Origin: Chryseobacterium sp. OV279
Lineage (GTDB): Bacteria; Bacteroidota; Bacteroidia; Flavobacteriales; Weeksellaceae
Direction of reading: 5' to 3'
Length of the DNA: 64,000 nucleotides
NCBI RefSeq assembly: GCF_900128945.1
Contig: NZ_FQUD01000003.1
Span: 930,001 to 994,000 of the forward strand
Shown: piece by piece, positions 35,126 to 43,986 of the stretch
Layout of the letters: each line of letters starts with the position of its first letter
Position numbering within the stretch: position 1 is the first letter of the stretch
Program-made: the position numbers and the translations under genes
The notes under the pieces: model-generated
Told to the model about the DNA's origin: nothing
The model's database searches: none
The model's input: only the letters and a program-made list of their open reading frames with translations

Positions 35126-36208
35126 TTATTTCTTCATCATATCCATCAGCACCTTTTCATATTTATCGAGAATGATATCCTTTGAAAATCTGGATCTGAT
35201 GGAATTTTTTATCGCATCCCGGTTATAATTCCCCTGAAGAACTTTCATTATTTTCTGAGAGAAATCTTCATACTCTTCGATATTGGAAACTTCACCATTG
35301 ATCTGATGCTGAATGATCTCATTGATCCCTCCGGGACAGTTATTGGCCAGAGAATAGGTTCCGCACGCTCCTGCTTCCAGAAGCACATTCGGGAAACCTT
35401 CATATCTTGAAGAAAGGATAAAAAGATCTGCGTATTTCAGATACTGGTAAGGATTGTCCTGTCTGCCATGAAAAATGACATTCTTCAATCCCAGAAAATC
35501 CTTGGTCTGAAGCAAGACATCTCTGTCTTTACCATCACCCAGAATATGAAGCATGATGTTTTCGTTTTTAAGTCTTGAAAATACCTTCAAAAGATTGTCG
35601 AAGCCTTTTCTGGCTGACAGATTTCCGATTGCTACTACGTTTTTATAATTGTATTTGAAACAGTCCGGTTTGGTAGAAATGGCTAGTTTTTCATTAATAA
35701 AATCAAAATCTACAGGGTTGTTTATTTTGACAATTTTCTTTTTCTTAATATTGAAATTATCGACCAGATCATTCATCATATCATCACTTTGTGCAATGAT
35801 CTTCTGATAGTTATTGTAAAAATTATAGAAGAATTTAATTTCCTTTCTGGTCACATGCTGGGTCACCACATTGGTTTCCCTGGCGATGAATTTCGTTCTC
35901 GGGAAAAGTCTGATAAACAAGGCCAGATAAGCATTCACTTCCCCGAAACCCGAAAACACAATATCCGGTTTCCGTCTGTAGATTTCACCCAGAATAGGTT
36001 TTAAAGAATGTCTGATCCGGTCCGTATTGATGTCAATGATTTCAACATCTTTTTTCAGAAAATTAAGATATCCGCCCTGTTTGCGGAGCAGCAGGATTTT
36101 AGGCTCAAACCGATCTCTGGACAGGTGATTCGCAATGGTGGTAACAATCCTTTCTGCACCACCGGTTTCCAGATCCGGCAGAATAAATATGACAGAAATC
36201 TTTTTCAT
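35126..36208 (-). CDS. Glycosyltransferase family 4
   Basis: 360 residues, GT-B fold. The N-terminal GGAERIVTTIANHL loop, the donor-site motif SSRYEGFPNVLLEAGACG and the C-terminal helix pattern identify GT4. It likely adds a sugar to a surface polysaccharide or lipid from a nucleotide-sugar donor in the cytosol. No other polysaccharide genes are adjacent; the donor and acceptor are unknown. Confidence 0.9.
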   Translation of the reverse strand: MKKISVIFILPDLETGGAERIVTTIANHLSRDRFEPKILLLRKQGGYLNFLKKDVEIIDINTDRIRHSLKPILGEIYRRKPDIVFSGFGEVNAYLALFIRLFPRTKFIARETNVVTQHVTRKEIKFFYNFYNNYQKIIAQSDDMMNDLVDNFNIKKKKIVKINNPVDFDFINEKLAISTKPDCFKYNYKNVVAIGNLSARKGFDNLLKVFSRLKNENIMLHILGDGKDRDVLLQTKDFLGLKNVIFHGRQDNPYQYLKYADLFILSSRYEGFPNVLLEAGACGTYSLANNCPGGINEIIQHQINGEVSNIEEYEDFSQKIMKVLQGNYNRDAIKNSIRSRFSKDIILDKYEKVLMDMMKK

Positions 36209-36571
36209 CTCTGTAAAATTAGTAAAAAGTTTTGGTAAGTTTCAAATAATGATTGACTGATCGGCCTAAATACCAATAGCATTGCTTTTTAGAACCTTAA
36301 ACGATATAAAAGTTTTTTTGAAAAAAACTTTTATGATTAGTGTATGCCGTATAGAGCTGAATGGTTTGAGAATCTGATAGGACTGCATCCTATCTTAGGC
36401 TAAATCGCCACGTTGTGGCTGACTTTTATCAGCAGTTTAAACTCATGATTTCCTAAACTTTATGGTAAAAAATATAACTTAAAAAATCTTTAGATTTTCT
36501 CTTAAATATTTTTTTTTCTTCACTGATCTTAATGGTTAAAAAAATCACGCAGATCTTTTCATCAGTTAAAG
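36209..36571. other. 363-bp intergenic region with four hairpins
   Basis: No ORF is supported here. Four strong dyads occur: ATAAAAGTTTTTTT-G-AAAAAAACTTTTAT (36306-36334, perfect 14-bp arms with a one-base loop), GATAGGA-CTGCA-TCCTATC (36376-36394), GCCAC-GTT-GTGGC (36407-36419) and GCTGA-CTTTTA-TCAGC (36418-36433). The last three are consecutive and could fold as one RNA. The rest is AT-rich. Confidence 0.5.
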
Positions 36572-37117
36572 TTAGTAAAAAGTTTTATTAACCTTTAATT
36601 TTAAGTTTTCGAAGACAGGAATAATTTCGCTGATATTGTCAACACTTAAAAAGGCATATTCATCTGGCTTAAAATTCATTTCCATTCTTTTAGAAACAAT
36701 AAAACGTGAATTATTTTCACCAAAAGCAGCTTCCGGTTCACCAAAAATAATATTTCCGAAAAACTTATTATTCATTTCAATATGAACCTGCTTTATTTCT
36801 GAAAGTTTTTTTTCTTTTATAATTTCCTTCGTCGATTGTTTAGCTACAATAATCCTTTCGTTTGTGATGAGATAATAGTTATTTTTCACTTTAAAATAGG
36901 TCAAAATCCATTTGAAAAAAGTGGTGAAAAATATGATTCCCACAACGATTACTACAAAAAAGAAGAGTATCGATGCTATAGTATTTATAAGAAACATCGT
37001 AGAGAGTACTAAAAAAATGAAGAAAAACACAGCTCTTATTTTTTCAGTCATATTAAAAAAGAAACCCTTCTTTGGAAGAATTTCTTTTAAAATTATTTCG
37101 TTATTCTGTAAATTCAT
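36572..37117 (-). CDS. Membrane protein with bacterial PH-like domain
   Basis: 181 residues. Two hydrophobic segments (about 25-75: AVFFFIFLVLSTMFLINTIASILFFFVVIVVGIIFFTTFF region) precede a soluble domain beginning YYLITNERIIVAKQSTKEIIKEKKLSEIKQVHI, the typical start of bacterial PH (bPH) domains. Its stop is followed by a gap, and it starts two bases behind recQ, so it may be translationally coupled to recQ. Role unknown. Confidence 0.68.
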   Translation of the reverse strand: MNLQNNEIILKEILPKKGFFFNMTEKIRAVFFFIFLVLSTMFLINTIASILFFFVVIVVGIIFFTTFFKWILTYFKVKNNYYLITNERIIVAKQSTKEIIKEKKLSEIKQVHIEMNNKFFGNIIFGEPEAAFGENNSRFIVSKRMEMNFKPDEYAFLSVDNISEIIPVFENLKLKVNKTFY

Positions 37118-37119
37118 TC

Positions 37120-39324
37120 TTAGTTAGCTACGTCACTGATAAATTTTATTCTCAGCATTCTTACCTCTTCATCAGACAGTTCATCCCCAAATTCATCGAG
37201 AAGCACTTTCATGCTGTCGCTTTCAGATTCGGTCATGAATTCCATAAAGCCGTCTACAATGTCTTCATCGAAATTATCTTCAATATAATAATCGATATTC
37301 AGCTTTGTTCCCTGATAAACGATGCTTTCCATTTCCTTTAAAAGTTCGTTCATCGAAAGGTTTTTCGCCCTTGCAATATCTTCAAGATCTATCTTTTTAT
37401 CGGTACTTTGAATGATGAAAACCTTGTGACTCGATTTATTCGCCACCTGTTTAAGCACCATATCCTGAGTACGCTCAATATTATTAGCTTCAACGTAAGT
37501 TTTGATGAAGTCTGCGAATTCCTTGCCGTATTTTTTGGCTTTTCCTTCTCCTACTCCATAGATTTTTGCAATCTCATCCACCGAAACCGGATACTGAACC
37601 GTCATATCTTCAAGACTCGGGTCCATGAAAACCGTATAAGGTGGAATTCCATATTTCTTGGCCACTTTTTTTCTCAGGTCTTTTAACTGACCGAACAGAT
37701 TTTGGTCAAGTCCGCTGCTGGCCTGTAGCTGTACCTGTTCGCTCTCCGCTTTGGTCTGGGAAAGGTCAAATTCACGGTCTTCAGCTATCAGAAATGGTTC
37801 TTTAGGCTGATTATCAAGGAAATTTCTTGCTTTGTCTGACATTTTCAAAACGCCATACGTTTCAATGTCTTTCTGCAGATACCCCTGAACGGTAGCCTGT
37901 CTTAAAATGGTTTTCCAGTAATTATCTTTTTCCTCTTTTCCGAAACCGAAATGAGAAGTCTGTTCCAGTTTATAGGATTTGGTCACGGCATTTTCTTTTC
38001 CGACGATCACGGAAATCAGATCTTTCGACTTGAATTTTTCCTGGGTATCTCTGATCAGCTCCAACACTTTTCTCAGATCTGCCGTCGCTTCTTTTAACTT
38101 TGGAGGATCGGAGGAATTGTCACACATCTCTGCACCATCTCCTTTTATAGGATCAAAATTTTCCCCGAAATAATACAGAATATACTGTCTTCTGCTCATG
38201 GAAGTTTCGGCATAACCAACCACTTCATTTAAAAGCTGAAGACCGATTTCTCTTTCGGAAACAGGTTTCTGGGCAAGGAATTTTTCGAGTTTTTCAATAT
38301 CTTTAGGATCGTAAAATGCAAGACAATAGCCTTCGCCACCGTCTCTTCCTGCTCTTCCGGTTTCCTGGTAATAACTTTCAAGAGATTTTGGAAAATCGTA
38401 ATGGATCACAAAACGCACATCCGGTTTGTCAATTCCCATCCCGAATGCAATGGTTGCCACAATCACATCTACCTCCTCCATCAGGAATTTGTCCTGATTG
38501 GCAACTCTTACTTTCTGATCAAGACCGGCGTGATAAGGAAGCGCATTGATGCCGTTGACCTGCAACAGCTGCGCAAACTCTTCCACCTTTCTTCGGCTCA
38601 GACAGTATATAATTCCTGATTTTCCTTTGTGATGATTGATAAATCTCACAATTTCCTTATCTACATTGACTTTTGGGCGTACCTCATAATATAGATTGGG
38701 ACGGTTGAAGCTTTCTTTAAAAACCAGCGCATCCGTCATTCCCAAAGTTTTCTGGATGTCATCCTGAACTTTTGGGGTTGCAGTCGCTGTCAAAGCGATC
38801 ACCGGAACATCGGCAATCCTGTCGATAATAGATTTCAGGTTCCGGTACTCAGGTCTGAAATCGTGTCCCCATTCAGAAATACAGTGTGCTTCATCAATGG
38901 CTACGAAAGAAATCTTCACTTCTCTCAGAAAATCCAGATAGTCATCTTTAATCAATGATTCCGGAGCTACATATAAAAGCTTGGTTTTACCGCCTTTGAT
39001 ATCATCAAAGACCTGTTTTGTCTGTGTTTTGTTTAATGATGAATTTAAAACGTGTGCCACCCCGTCATCAGATGAAAGACCGTTTACCGCATCTACCTGA
39101 TTCTTCATTAACGCTATTAAAGGCGAAACTACTATTGCCGTGCCTTCTGAAATAAGTGCCGGAAGTTGGTAGCACAATGACTTACCTCCTCCTGTTGGCA
39201 TTAAGACAAATATATCCTTCCCACTAAGTAGGTTTTCTATAATTTCTTCCTGCTGGCCTTTAAATGTAGAAAACCCGAAATACTTTTTCAATTCGCCTGA
39301 TAAATTGGCTTTTTTTGCGCTCAT
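37120..39324 (-). CDS. recQ: RecQ-type ATP-dependent DNA helicase
   Basis: 734 residues. Helicase motifs: I GGGKSLCYQLPA, II IDEAHCISEWGHDFRPEY, III ALTATATPKVQ, V/VI TIAFGMGIDKPDVRFVIHY and YYQETGRAGRDG. An RQC region and a C-terminal HRDC-like region follow. In the zinc module, where E. coli has a Cys in the helix and CxxCxxC before DPPK, this protein reads SMSRRQYILYYFGE and AEMCDNSSDPPK, so three of four ligands appear lost. It unwinds DNA during recombination and fork repair. An expected -7 element TAACTTTG lies at 39364-39357. Confidence 0.93.
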   Translation of the reverse strand: MSAKKANLSGELKKYFGFSTFKGQQEEIIENLLSGKDIFVLMPTGGGKSLCYQLPALISEGTAIVVSPLIALMKNQVDAVNGLSSDDGVAHVLNSSLNKTQTKQVFDDIKGGKTKLLYVAPESLIKDDYLDFLREVKISFVAIDEAHCISEWGHDFRPEYRNLKSIIDRIADVPVIALTATATPKVQDDIQKTLGMTDALVFKESFNRPNLYYEVRPKVNVDKEIVRFINHHKGKSGIIYCLSRRKVEEFAQLLQVNGINALPYHAGLDQKVRVANQDKFLMEEVDVIVATIAFGMGIDKPDVRFVIHYDFPKSLESYYQETGRAGRDGGEGYCLAFYDPKDIEKLEKFLAQKPVSEREIGLQLLNEVVGYAETSMSRRQYILYYFGENFDPIKGDGAEMCDNSSDPPKLKEATADLRKVLELIRDTQEKFKSKDLISVIVGKENAVTKSYKLEQTSHFGFGKEEKDNYWKTILRQATVQGYLQKDIETYGVLKMSDKARNFLDNQPKEPFLIAEDREFDLSQTKAESEQVQLQASSGLDQNLFGQLKDLRKKVAKKYGIPPYTVFMDPSLEDMTVQYPVSVDEIAKIYGVGEGKAKKYGKEFADFIKTYVEANNIERTQDMVLKQVANKSSHKVFIIQSTDKKIDLEDIARAKNLSMNELLKEMESIVYQGTKLNIDYYIEDNFDEDIVDGFMEFMTESESDSMKVLLDEFGDELSDEEVRMLRIKFISDVAN

Positions 39325-39356
39325 CTAATTTTCTATTGCTAAATTTGCATCCAACC

Positions 39357-39364
39357 CAAAGTTA
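39357..39364 (-). promoter_or_regulatory. -7 element for recQ
   Basis: Minus-strand TAACTTTG, 32 bases before the ATG; no clear -33 box. Confidence 0.45.
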
Positions 39365-39482
39365 TAAAAATTCTGCTTAAAATAAAAGCGAACGAATTTA
39401 TAAAAAATAAAACTTATATTAAATATTCTTTTTTAAATATAACGTTTTTCATTGGATTTTTTGTATACCTTATACTTATAAA

Positions 39483-40442
39483 ATGGAAAGAACCGACATT
39501 ATTTCAATTGCGAAGAGCACTTTAGAGATAGAAATTTCAGAACTTGAAAAATTAAAGAACAGGATAGATGAAGATTTTGCCAAAGCAGTAGAGATTATTC
39601 ATTCGGCAAAAGGGAAGTTAATCGTTGTGGGAATCGGGAAATCTGCCCATGTAGGCAATAAAATAGTAGCCACTTTAAATTCCACGGGAACACCGTCACA
39701 GTTTCTTCACGCTTCCGAAGCGATCCATGGAGATCTGGGGGTAATTCAGAAGCAGGATGTTGTTTTATGCATCTCCAACTCCGGAAATTCACCGGAAATA
39801 GCAAATCTTGTCCCATTTCTGAAAGATTATTCTTCCGCATTGATAGGGATGACCGGAAATAAGAAGAGCAAGCTTGCAGAATTCTCTGAAATTGTCCTGA
39901 ATACCCACGTAGATGTGGAAGCCTGCCCGAACAAGCTGGCTCCTACAAGTTCTACCACGATTCAGATGGCTCTGGGAGATGCGATGGCCGTTGCTTTAAT
40001 GGAACTTAATGATTTTAGAGAGAATGATTTTGCTAAATTTCACCCGGGGGGAAGCTTAGGAAAGAATCTTGTTTCAAAGGTTGATCAGTTTTTATCTCCA
40101 CAAAAACCTCAGGTAGAGGAAAATGCGCCAGTAAGAGACGTGATTATCTCGATCAGTGCATCCAGCCACGGAATTACAGTGGTGACTCATGATGAAAAGA
40201 TCATCGGAGTAATTACAGACGGTGATTTAAGAAGAATGCTGATGAAGGGAGATGATATTGCTAAGGTTCAGGCCAGAGATATCATGTCCGCCCATCCTAA
40301 AACCATTGAAAGAGATACGCTGGCTAAAGACGCCATGAAAATTCTGAAAGAAAATAATATCGGCCAACTGATCGTCACAGAAAAAGGAAAATATTTCGGG
40401 ATCATTGACCTGCACAAACTGCTTGATGAAGGGATTAATTAA
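39483..40442 (+). CDS. kdsD: Arabinose-5-phosphate isomerase, KpsF/GutQ family
   Basis: 319 residues. The SIS domain (IVVGIGKSAHVGNKIVATLNSTGTPSQFLHASEAIHGDLG, CISNSGNSPEIANL) is followed by two CBS domains (VRDVIISISASSHGITVVTHDEKIIGVITDGDLRRML; AKDAMKILKENNIGQLIVTEKGKYFGIIDLHKLL). It converts ribulose 5-phosphate to arabinose 5-phosphate, the first step of KDO/LPS synthesis. It has its own terminator. Confidence 0.93.
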   Translation: MERTDIISIAKSTLEIEISELEKLKNRIDEDFAKAVEIIHSAKGKLIVVGIGKSAHVGNKIVATLNSTGTPSQFLHASEAIHGDLGVIQKQDVVLCISNSGNSPEIANLVPFLKDYSSALIGMTGNKKSKLAEFSEIVLNTHVDVEACPNKLAPTSSTTIQMALGDAMAVALMELNDFRENDFAKFHPGGSLGKNLVSKVDQFLSPQKPQVEENAPVRDVIISISASSHGITVVTHDEKIIGVITDGDLRRMLMKGDDIAKVQARDIMSAHPKTIERDTLAKDAMKILKENNIGQLIVTEKGKYFGIIDLHKLLDEGIN

Positions 40443-40480
40443 TTCCAATTGAATCATCTTCACCTGTAAATAATAAATCA

Positions 40481-40516
40481 ACAGACGGTATTCCTCAAAA
40501 TACCGTCTGTTTCTTT
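40481..40516. terminator. Terminator behind kdsD
   Basis: Stem ACAGACGGTA (40481-40490) with TACCGTCTGT (40501-40510), followed by TTCTTTT. Confidence 0.82.
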
Positions 40517-40664
40517 TCTGAAAATCAAACATAAAGGTATTGTCCTTATAAACTTACACAAAATCATTCCCAATAATTCTGAATACTGATTATTATTTCA
40601 TAATTTCGCAGACTTAAACAGCTTAACTCTGACGAGTTTACTATTATTAGATAGACTGTAGTAT

Positions 40665-41489
40665 ATGGACGAAAAAAAAGACATGTCCTTCCTGGGGCAT
40701 ATTGGAGAATTAAGAGGTCATCTTGTCCGCTCAATTATTGCTATTATAGTGGTAGCTTTTGCCGTAGGATTCAATATCAACTGGATCATGGACCACATCT
40801 TTTTTGGACCGACAAGAAATGATTTTCCAACTTTCAGGGTAGTCAACCACTTTTCAAGGATGCTTTTGGGTGAAGACAGTATTCACCTTCCGAAAGAGTT
40901 TCCGGTTCGTGTCCAGAGACTTTACCAGCAGTTTAACGTCATGATGGCTGTTTCCGTTTTCGGAGGTATCGTAGGAGCTTTTCCTTATATTGTATGGGAA
41001 CTGTGGAGATTTATCGGACCTGCTCTTCATCCGAAAGAGAGAAAAAACTCAATCTTTATTATCAATGCTGTATGGATTCTGTTTATGACCGGCGTTTTAT
41101 GCGGTTATTTCTTAATCCTTCCATTTGCTGTTAATTTTGGAGTTATTTTCAAGATCTCAGATATTATTATTCCGCTTTATGACTTAAGCGACTATACCAC
41201 ACTCTTTTTACAGGTTATTTTAGGTATGGGGGTTATCTTCCTCTTCCCTATTCTGATCTATTTCCTTACGAGTATTGGTATTCTGACACCCATGTTTATG
41301 AAGACTTACCGTCGTCACGCGATTGTACTGATCATGGTTGTTGCCGCAATTATTACACCGGCCGATGTTTTAAGTATGATTATGGCTGCTTTACCACTAC
41401 TTATTCTGTATGAATTCAGTATTATCATGTGTGCTTACACCTACAAAAAGGTTCAGAAAAACGCTGCAAATCTACCGACTGTACAATAA
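40665..41489 (+). CDS. tatC: Sec-independent protein translocase TatC
   Basis: 274 residues, typical of Bacteroidota TatC. Six membrane segments, N-terminal MSFLGHIGELRGHLVRS with the conserved ExR. The periplasmic loop carries the family pattern including WRFIGPALHPKERKN. It receives Tat signal peptides and, with TatA, transports folded proteins. No tatA adjacent. A terminator follows. Confidence 0.95.
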   Translation: MDEKKDMSFLGHIGELRGHLVRSIIAIIVVAFAVGFNINWIMDHIFFGPTRNDFPTFRVVNHFSRMLLGEDSIHLPKEFPVRVQRLYQQFNVMMAVSVFGGIVGAFPYIVWELWRFIGPALHPKERKNSIFIINAVWILFMTGVLCGYFLILPFAVNFGVIFKISDIIIPLYDLSDYTTLFLQVILGMGVIFLFPILIYFLTSIGILTPMFMKTYRRHAIVLIMVVAAIITPADVLSMIMAALPLLILYEFSIIMCAYTYKKVQKNAANLPTVQ

Positions 41490-41520
41490 TACAGTTTAAA
41501 TTAAAATATAAAACATTACT

Positions 41521-41556
41521 AAACAACCTTTTACAGCAAAAAGGTTGTTTTTTTTG
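41521..41556 (+). terminator. tatC terminator
   Basis: Stem AAACAACCTTTT (41521-41532) with AAAAGGTTGTTT (41539-41550) and further T. Confidence 0.85.
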
Positions 41557-41598
41557 ATCTTTTATTTTCAATAATTACTGAAAGTTCAAAAATATTTT

Positions 41599-41606
41599 TA
41601 TCTTTG
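41599..41606 (+). promoter_or_regulatory. -7 element of the DoxX operon
   Basis: TATCTTTG, 32 bases before the ATG at 41639. No TTG at the usual distance, though TTC lies upstream. Confidence 0.5.
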
Positions 41607-41638
41607 AATAGAAATTAATAAGACCAATTCGTCACCCC

Positions 41639-42025
41639 ATGAAAAGCATCTATAACATCATCAATTACGGTATTGCCACAGTCTGGATCATCAATGGCCT
41701 TTTCTGTAAGGTATTGAACTTTGTTCCGCGTCATGAAGAAATTGTTGCCAGAATTTTAGGTGGTGATTATTCAAGACTGTTAACGATTCTGATCGGATGT
41801 TCAGAAATGGTGATGACGGTATGGATATTAACAGGGATTAATTCCAGGTTTAATGCACTTGCCCAAATCACCATTATTGGAGCGATGAATATACTTGAAT
41901 TTATAATAGCTCCGGATTTACTGCTTTGGGGTAGATTCAATTCACTGTTTGCCCTTCTCTTTATTTTACTTATTTATTTTAATGAGTTTCATTTGAATCC
42001 CAAAAAACTAAATCATCATGTTTGA
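41639..42025 (+). CDS. DoxX-like membrane protein
   Basis: 128 residues, four membrane segments. The layout (IATVWIINGLFCKVLNFVPRHEEIVARILG start, then GCSEMVMTVWILTGINSRFNALAQITIIGAMNILE) resembles the DoxX-like family. Its 3' end overlaps the next gene by 8 bp, so they are translationally coupled. Role unknown. Confidence 0.75.
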   Translation: MKSIYNIINYGIATVWIINGLFCKVLNFVPRHEEIVARILGGDYSRLLTILIGCSEMVMTVWILTGINSRFNALAQITIIGAMNILEFIIAPDLLLWGRFNSLFALLFILLIYFNEFHLNPKKLNHHV

Positions 42026-42782
42026 CTTTTTAAAAAACCATCCGTTCGCTGTTGAAGCTTTTTTCGAAAGTTCTCTTGTTCTGACCTTTGCTGTTCCCAA
42101 AGAACAACTGCAGGATCTTATTCCGGAATGCCTGGAGCTCGACACTTTTCAGGATCAATGGGCTTTTGTAGCGGCAGCCATGGTTCAGACAAAAAATTTA
42201 CGTCCAAAAGGCTTTCCAAAATTCATGGGAAATGATTTTTTCCTGATCGGTTACCGGGTATTTGTAAGATACAGGAGCAATACCGGAAAAAGATTGCGCG
42301 GACTGTATATTCTTAAATCTGAAACAGATAAAAAGAAAATGGAATTCATGGGTAATGTATTTACTCATTACAATTATTCTACGACAGACATTCTACAAAC
42401 AGAAAAAGATAATGTAAAAGAAATACAGTCTGTGAAGTCCGGATTTAAAGTCAGCATAAGCAAAACAGAAGAAAATATTACGCTACCTCCTCAGTCGCCA
42501 TTTGCAGACTGGAAAGAAGCAAGAAGGTTTGCTGGACCACTGCCTTTTACTTTTACCTACAATGAAGAAACCCGGGAAGTTCTTATCATCGAAGGGGTAA
42601 GGCAAAACTGGACTCCCGCACCGGTAGAAATTCTTGATTATCATTTCGGATTTTTAGATACTTTAAAACTGGAAAACCCTGTTTTAGCCAATGCTTTTAT
42701 CATTAAAAACATTCCATACTACTGGAAAAAAGGAAAAATTGAACCATGGAAACAACAAGAAGACCATTTCAGGGCGTCTTAA
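42018..42782 (+). CDS. DUF2071-family protein
   Basis: 254 residues, cytosolic. The start FDFLKNHPFAVEAFFESSLVLTFAVPKEQLQDLIPECLELD and the segment FFLIGYRVFVRYRSNTGKRLRGLYILKSETDKKKMEFMGNVFTHYNYS match DUF2071, whose fold resembles acetoacetate decarboxylase. Function unknown. It overlaps the doxX gene by 8 bp and the methyltransferase gene by 37 bp. Confidence 0.8.
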   Translation: MFDFLKNHPFAVEAFFESSLVLTFAVPKEQLQDLIPECLELDTFQDQWAFVAAAMVQTKNLRPKGFPKFMGNDFFLIGYRVFVRYRSNTGKRLRGLYILKSETDKKKMEFMGNVFTHYNYSTTDILQTEKDNVKEIQSVKSGFKVSISKTEENITLPPQSPFADWKEARRFAGPLPFTFTYNEETREVLIIEGVRQNWTPAPVEILDYHFGFLDTLKLENPVLANAFIIKNIPYYWKKGKIEPWKQQEDHFRAS

Positions 42783-43498
42783 ATATTTTAAGCTTTAACC
42801 GCCATTTTTATATTATAGGAATAGGGATTTTAGCTTTAATAACGTTCAGCCACCAACTGTTTGAATGGTCAGATCTTTTATACTGGATCATCATCGCTGC
42901 ATTTCTTTATGGATTGATTATGCCTTTAATCGTATCAGCTTATGTTTATGACTTTTCAGGGTATTATGATTTTCAATGGCTGAAAGACTGCTCTATTGAT
43001 GAATCTAAAGTAAAAAAGATTTTAAATATCAATGCCGGTTTTGATGAAACGAGCTACATTATTAAAGATAATTTCCCTCAGGCAGATTTAAAAGTATTTG
43101 ATTTTTACGATGCCCAACGGCATACGGAACCGGCTATAGTAAGAGCCCGCAAAGTGAGCATTGTATATCCTGACACCCAACAGATGCAGTCTAATTCAAT
43201 GCCTTTGCCTGATCAGTCAGTTGATCTTATTTTTCTGCTTTCCGCGGTACATGAAATAAGGTCAAATGAGGAAAAAGTCCTGTTCCTGAAAGAATGTCAC
43301 CGCTTATGCAAACCCGAAGGAAAAATAATCATGGTAGAACACCTGCGGGATTTCCCGAATTTTCTGGCTTTTTCTGTAGGCTTCACCCATTTTTTTTCAA
43401 AAGCGGTATGGAAAAATGCTTTTAGCCATGCTGGTTTTGCATCTTTCAAAGAGGTAAAATTCACCCCTTTTATGTCAATTTTTATTTGTAACCCGTAA
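42746..43498 (+). CDS. Membrane-anchored class I methyltransferase-like protein
   Basis: 250 residues, no later Met that would remove the overlap without losing most of the N-terminus. Two hydrophobic helices (about 20-37 and 45-67) precede a Rossmann-type methyltransferase domain with LIFLLSAVHEIRSNEEKVLFLKECHRLCKPEGKIIMVEH. Motif I is degenerate: ILNINAGFDETS replaces the usual VLDxGxGxG, so SAM binding is questionable. In the same operon as DoxX and DUF2071. The substrate is unknown. Confidence 0.75.
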   Translation: METTRRPFQGVLNILSFNRHFYIIGIGILALITFSHQLFEWSDLLYWIIIAAFLYGLIMPLIVSAYVYDFSGYYDFQWLKDCSIDESKVKKILNINAGFDETSYIIKDNFPQADLKVFDFYDAQRHTEPAIVRARKVSIVYPDTQQMQSNSMPLPDQSVDLIFLLSAVHEIRSNEEKVLFLKECHRLCKPEGKIIMVEHLRDFPNFLAFSVGFTHFFSKAVWKNAFSHAGFASFKEVKFTPFMSIFICNP

Positions 43499-43510
43499 TC
43501 ATCTCATCCT

Positions 43511-43909
43511 ATGGAACTGCATTTACAAATCATCGGAACACTTTTCATTGCTTTGGCATTTGTACATCTTATTTTTCCTAAATATTTTAAGTGGGAAAAG
43601 GAACTTCAGTCATTAAGCCTGATGAACCGGGAAATGATGAGAGTTCATACCATTTTCATTGCTTTAACCGTATTTCTTATGGGCTTACTTTGCCTAACCT
43701 CTCCGCATGAACTGACTGAAGCCGGTTTGGGTAAAAAAATCACCCTTGGGTTAGCGGTCTTTTGGACTACCCGACTGTTCATTCAATTTTTTGGATATTC
43801 TTCAGAATTATGGAAAGGAAAAGCTTTTGAAACTGTTATCCATATCATTTTCTCTTTATTCTGGATATATGTAAGCGCTTTGTTTTGGATCATATATTTC
43901 AGCAAGTAG
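43511..43909 (+). CDS. Hypothetical four-TM membrane protein
   Basis: 132 residues, four hydrophobic segments (about 6-22, 47-66, 78-95, 108-128). Begins 12 bp behind the methyltransferase-like gene and ends the operon. No family recognised. Confidence 0.7.
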   Translation: MELHLQIIGTLFIALAFVHLIFPKYFKWEKELQSLSLMNREMMRVHTIFIALTVFLMGLLCLTSPHELTEAGLGKKITLGLAVFWTTRLFIQFFGYSSELWKGKAFETVIHIIFSLFWIYVSALFWIIYFSK

Positions 43910-43956
43910 AATAAAATTATTTGTGCTTACATTTAAATTATTGACATTAATTTTTC

Positions 43957-43964
43957 TATTTTTG
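43957..43964 (+). promoter_or_regulatory. -7 element for the M1 peptidase gene
   Basis: TATTTTTG, 22 bases before ATG 43987; the nearest TTG (43941) is only 13 bases upstream, too close for consensus. Confidence 0.4.
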
Positions 43965-43986
43965 GTAGAATTTAATTTGATTTTAA

